Below, piece by piece: positions 63,883 through 64,000 of a stretch of 64,000 nt of DNA. The number at the start of each line of letters is the position of its first letter. The first letter of the stretch is position 1. Source of the stretch: Fulvivirga imtechensis AK7 (GTDB taxonomy: Bacteria > Bacteroidota > Bacteroidia > Cytophagales > Cyclobacteriaceae); NCBI RefSeq assembly GCF_000331535.1, contig NZ_AMZN01000027.1, positions 58,092-122,091 of the forward strand, given 5' to 3'. The position numbers and the translations under genes were made by a program. Below the pieces are notes generated by a model. That model saw only the letters and a list, made by a program, of their open reading frames with translations, ran no database searches and was not told the DNA's origin.

Positions 63883-64000
63883 AAATGGCGTTAAGAATTT
63901 CAATGCCATACGTACACTTTGTAAATCACACTGTTTGAGCCCCGTTTTTCAAGGGGTGAGTTTGTGATTTGTCATCGCAGGCATTGAAATTTAGCCATTT
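63883..64000. repeat. Long imperfect inverted repeat at the window edge
   Basis: Paired blocks run inwards: AAATGGC (63883-63889) with GCCATTT (63994-64000), AATTTCAATGCC (63896-63907) with GGCATTGAAATT (63980-63991), AAATCACA (63923-63930) with TGTGATTT (63963-63970), and CCCC (63940-63943) with GGGG (63953-63956). The cruciform of ~118 bp may be a mobile-element end or a decayed miniature element that continues past the window. Confidence 0.7.

Larger units (their letters stand above)
63324..64000. other. Non-coding right end of the window, repeat-rich
   Basis: No credible gene is visible. In order it contains copy B of the 3'-flanking repeat, a G/C-rich structured stretch (about 63560-63695) ending in a terminator-like hairpin, the second 18-bp repeat, an inverted fragment of the dispersed repeat, and a long inverted repeat running to the window edge. 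Confidence 0.6.

Noticed and set aside
1..64000. CRISPR arrays, tRNA or rRNA genes, complete insertion sequences or prophage genes
   Set aside because: No regularly spaced direct repeats, cloverleaf sequence, rRNA signature or transposase/integrase frame was seen.
63324..64000. Degraded transposase around the terminal inverted repeat
   Set aside because: No frame with transposase motifs is visible; only the inverted repeat supports a mobile origin.

Overview
The window comes from a Bacteroidota chromosome, most probably a marine or soil Cytophagales-type bacterium. The evidence is SusC/SusD proteins, a type IX secretion (T9SS) sorting domain, PorP/SprF and PD40/TPR proteins, a BACON domain, promoters of the TAnnTTTG type and few Shine-Dalgarno sequences. 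Both edges cut through features: the left edge truncates a tetR-like gene and the right edge ends in a large inverted repeat. No tRNA, rRNA, CRISPR array or intact transposase gene was seen.

Layout. (1) 1-2800: the C-terminal part of a TetR regulator, fused in frame to a DUF559 endonuclease domain flanked by perfect palindromes. A TetR-type operator follows, then a small operon (thioesterase, alpha/beta hydrolase, HD protein). (2) 2882-4927: an NfeD-like/flotillin pair. (3) 4975-6546: an unrecognised helical-repeat protein on the minus strand. (4) 6647-18677: a compact branched-chain amino acid supra-operon, leuACDB - attenuator - ilvEDBNC - ilvA. Its most informative element is a 23-codon Ile/Val-rich leader peptide with an overlapping antiterminator/terminator between leuB and ilvE. 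(5) 18842-24047: a secreted M57 protease, penicillin-binding protein 1C and an OmpA-family protein.

(6) 24199-55473: a 31-kb polysaccharide utilisation locus made of two divergent operons. The minus operon encodes a DeoR regulator, three GH92 alpha-mannosidases, a CBM9-like protein, a GH10-like hydrolase and a long mannose-6-phosphate isomerase. The plus operon encodes SusC, SusD, an FHS-family sugar permease, a ROK kinase, a fourth GH92, a NagB-deacetylase fusion, a glycosylasparaginase, a GH2 beta-mannosidase, an SSS symporter and a GH20 hexosaminidase. Together these fit stepwise breakdown of high-mannose N-glycans and glyco-asparagine. Alpha-mannose is trimmed outside the cytoplasm, the sugars are imported, ManGlcNAc and GlcNAc-Asn are split, and mannose-6-P and GlcNAc-6-P are converted to fructose-6-P. 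The two divergent promoters each carry phased 10-bp direct repeats facing their own operon, likely the DeoR operators.

(7) 55474-56694: a 1.2-kb gene-free stretch rich in dispersed repeats. (8) 56695-63323: a four-gene cluster encoding a five-HYR adhesin with a T9SS type-B signal, PorP/SprF, a TPR/PD40 lipoprotein-like protein and a membrane histidine kinase, apparently a surface-protein secretion module with its own sensor. (9) 63324-64000: non-coding DNA with several repeats also found elsewhere in the window.
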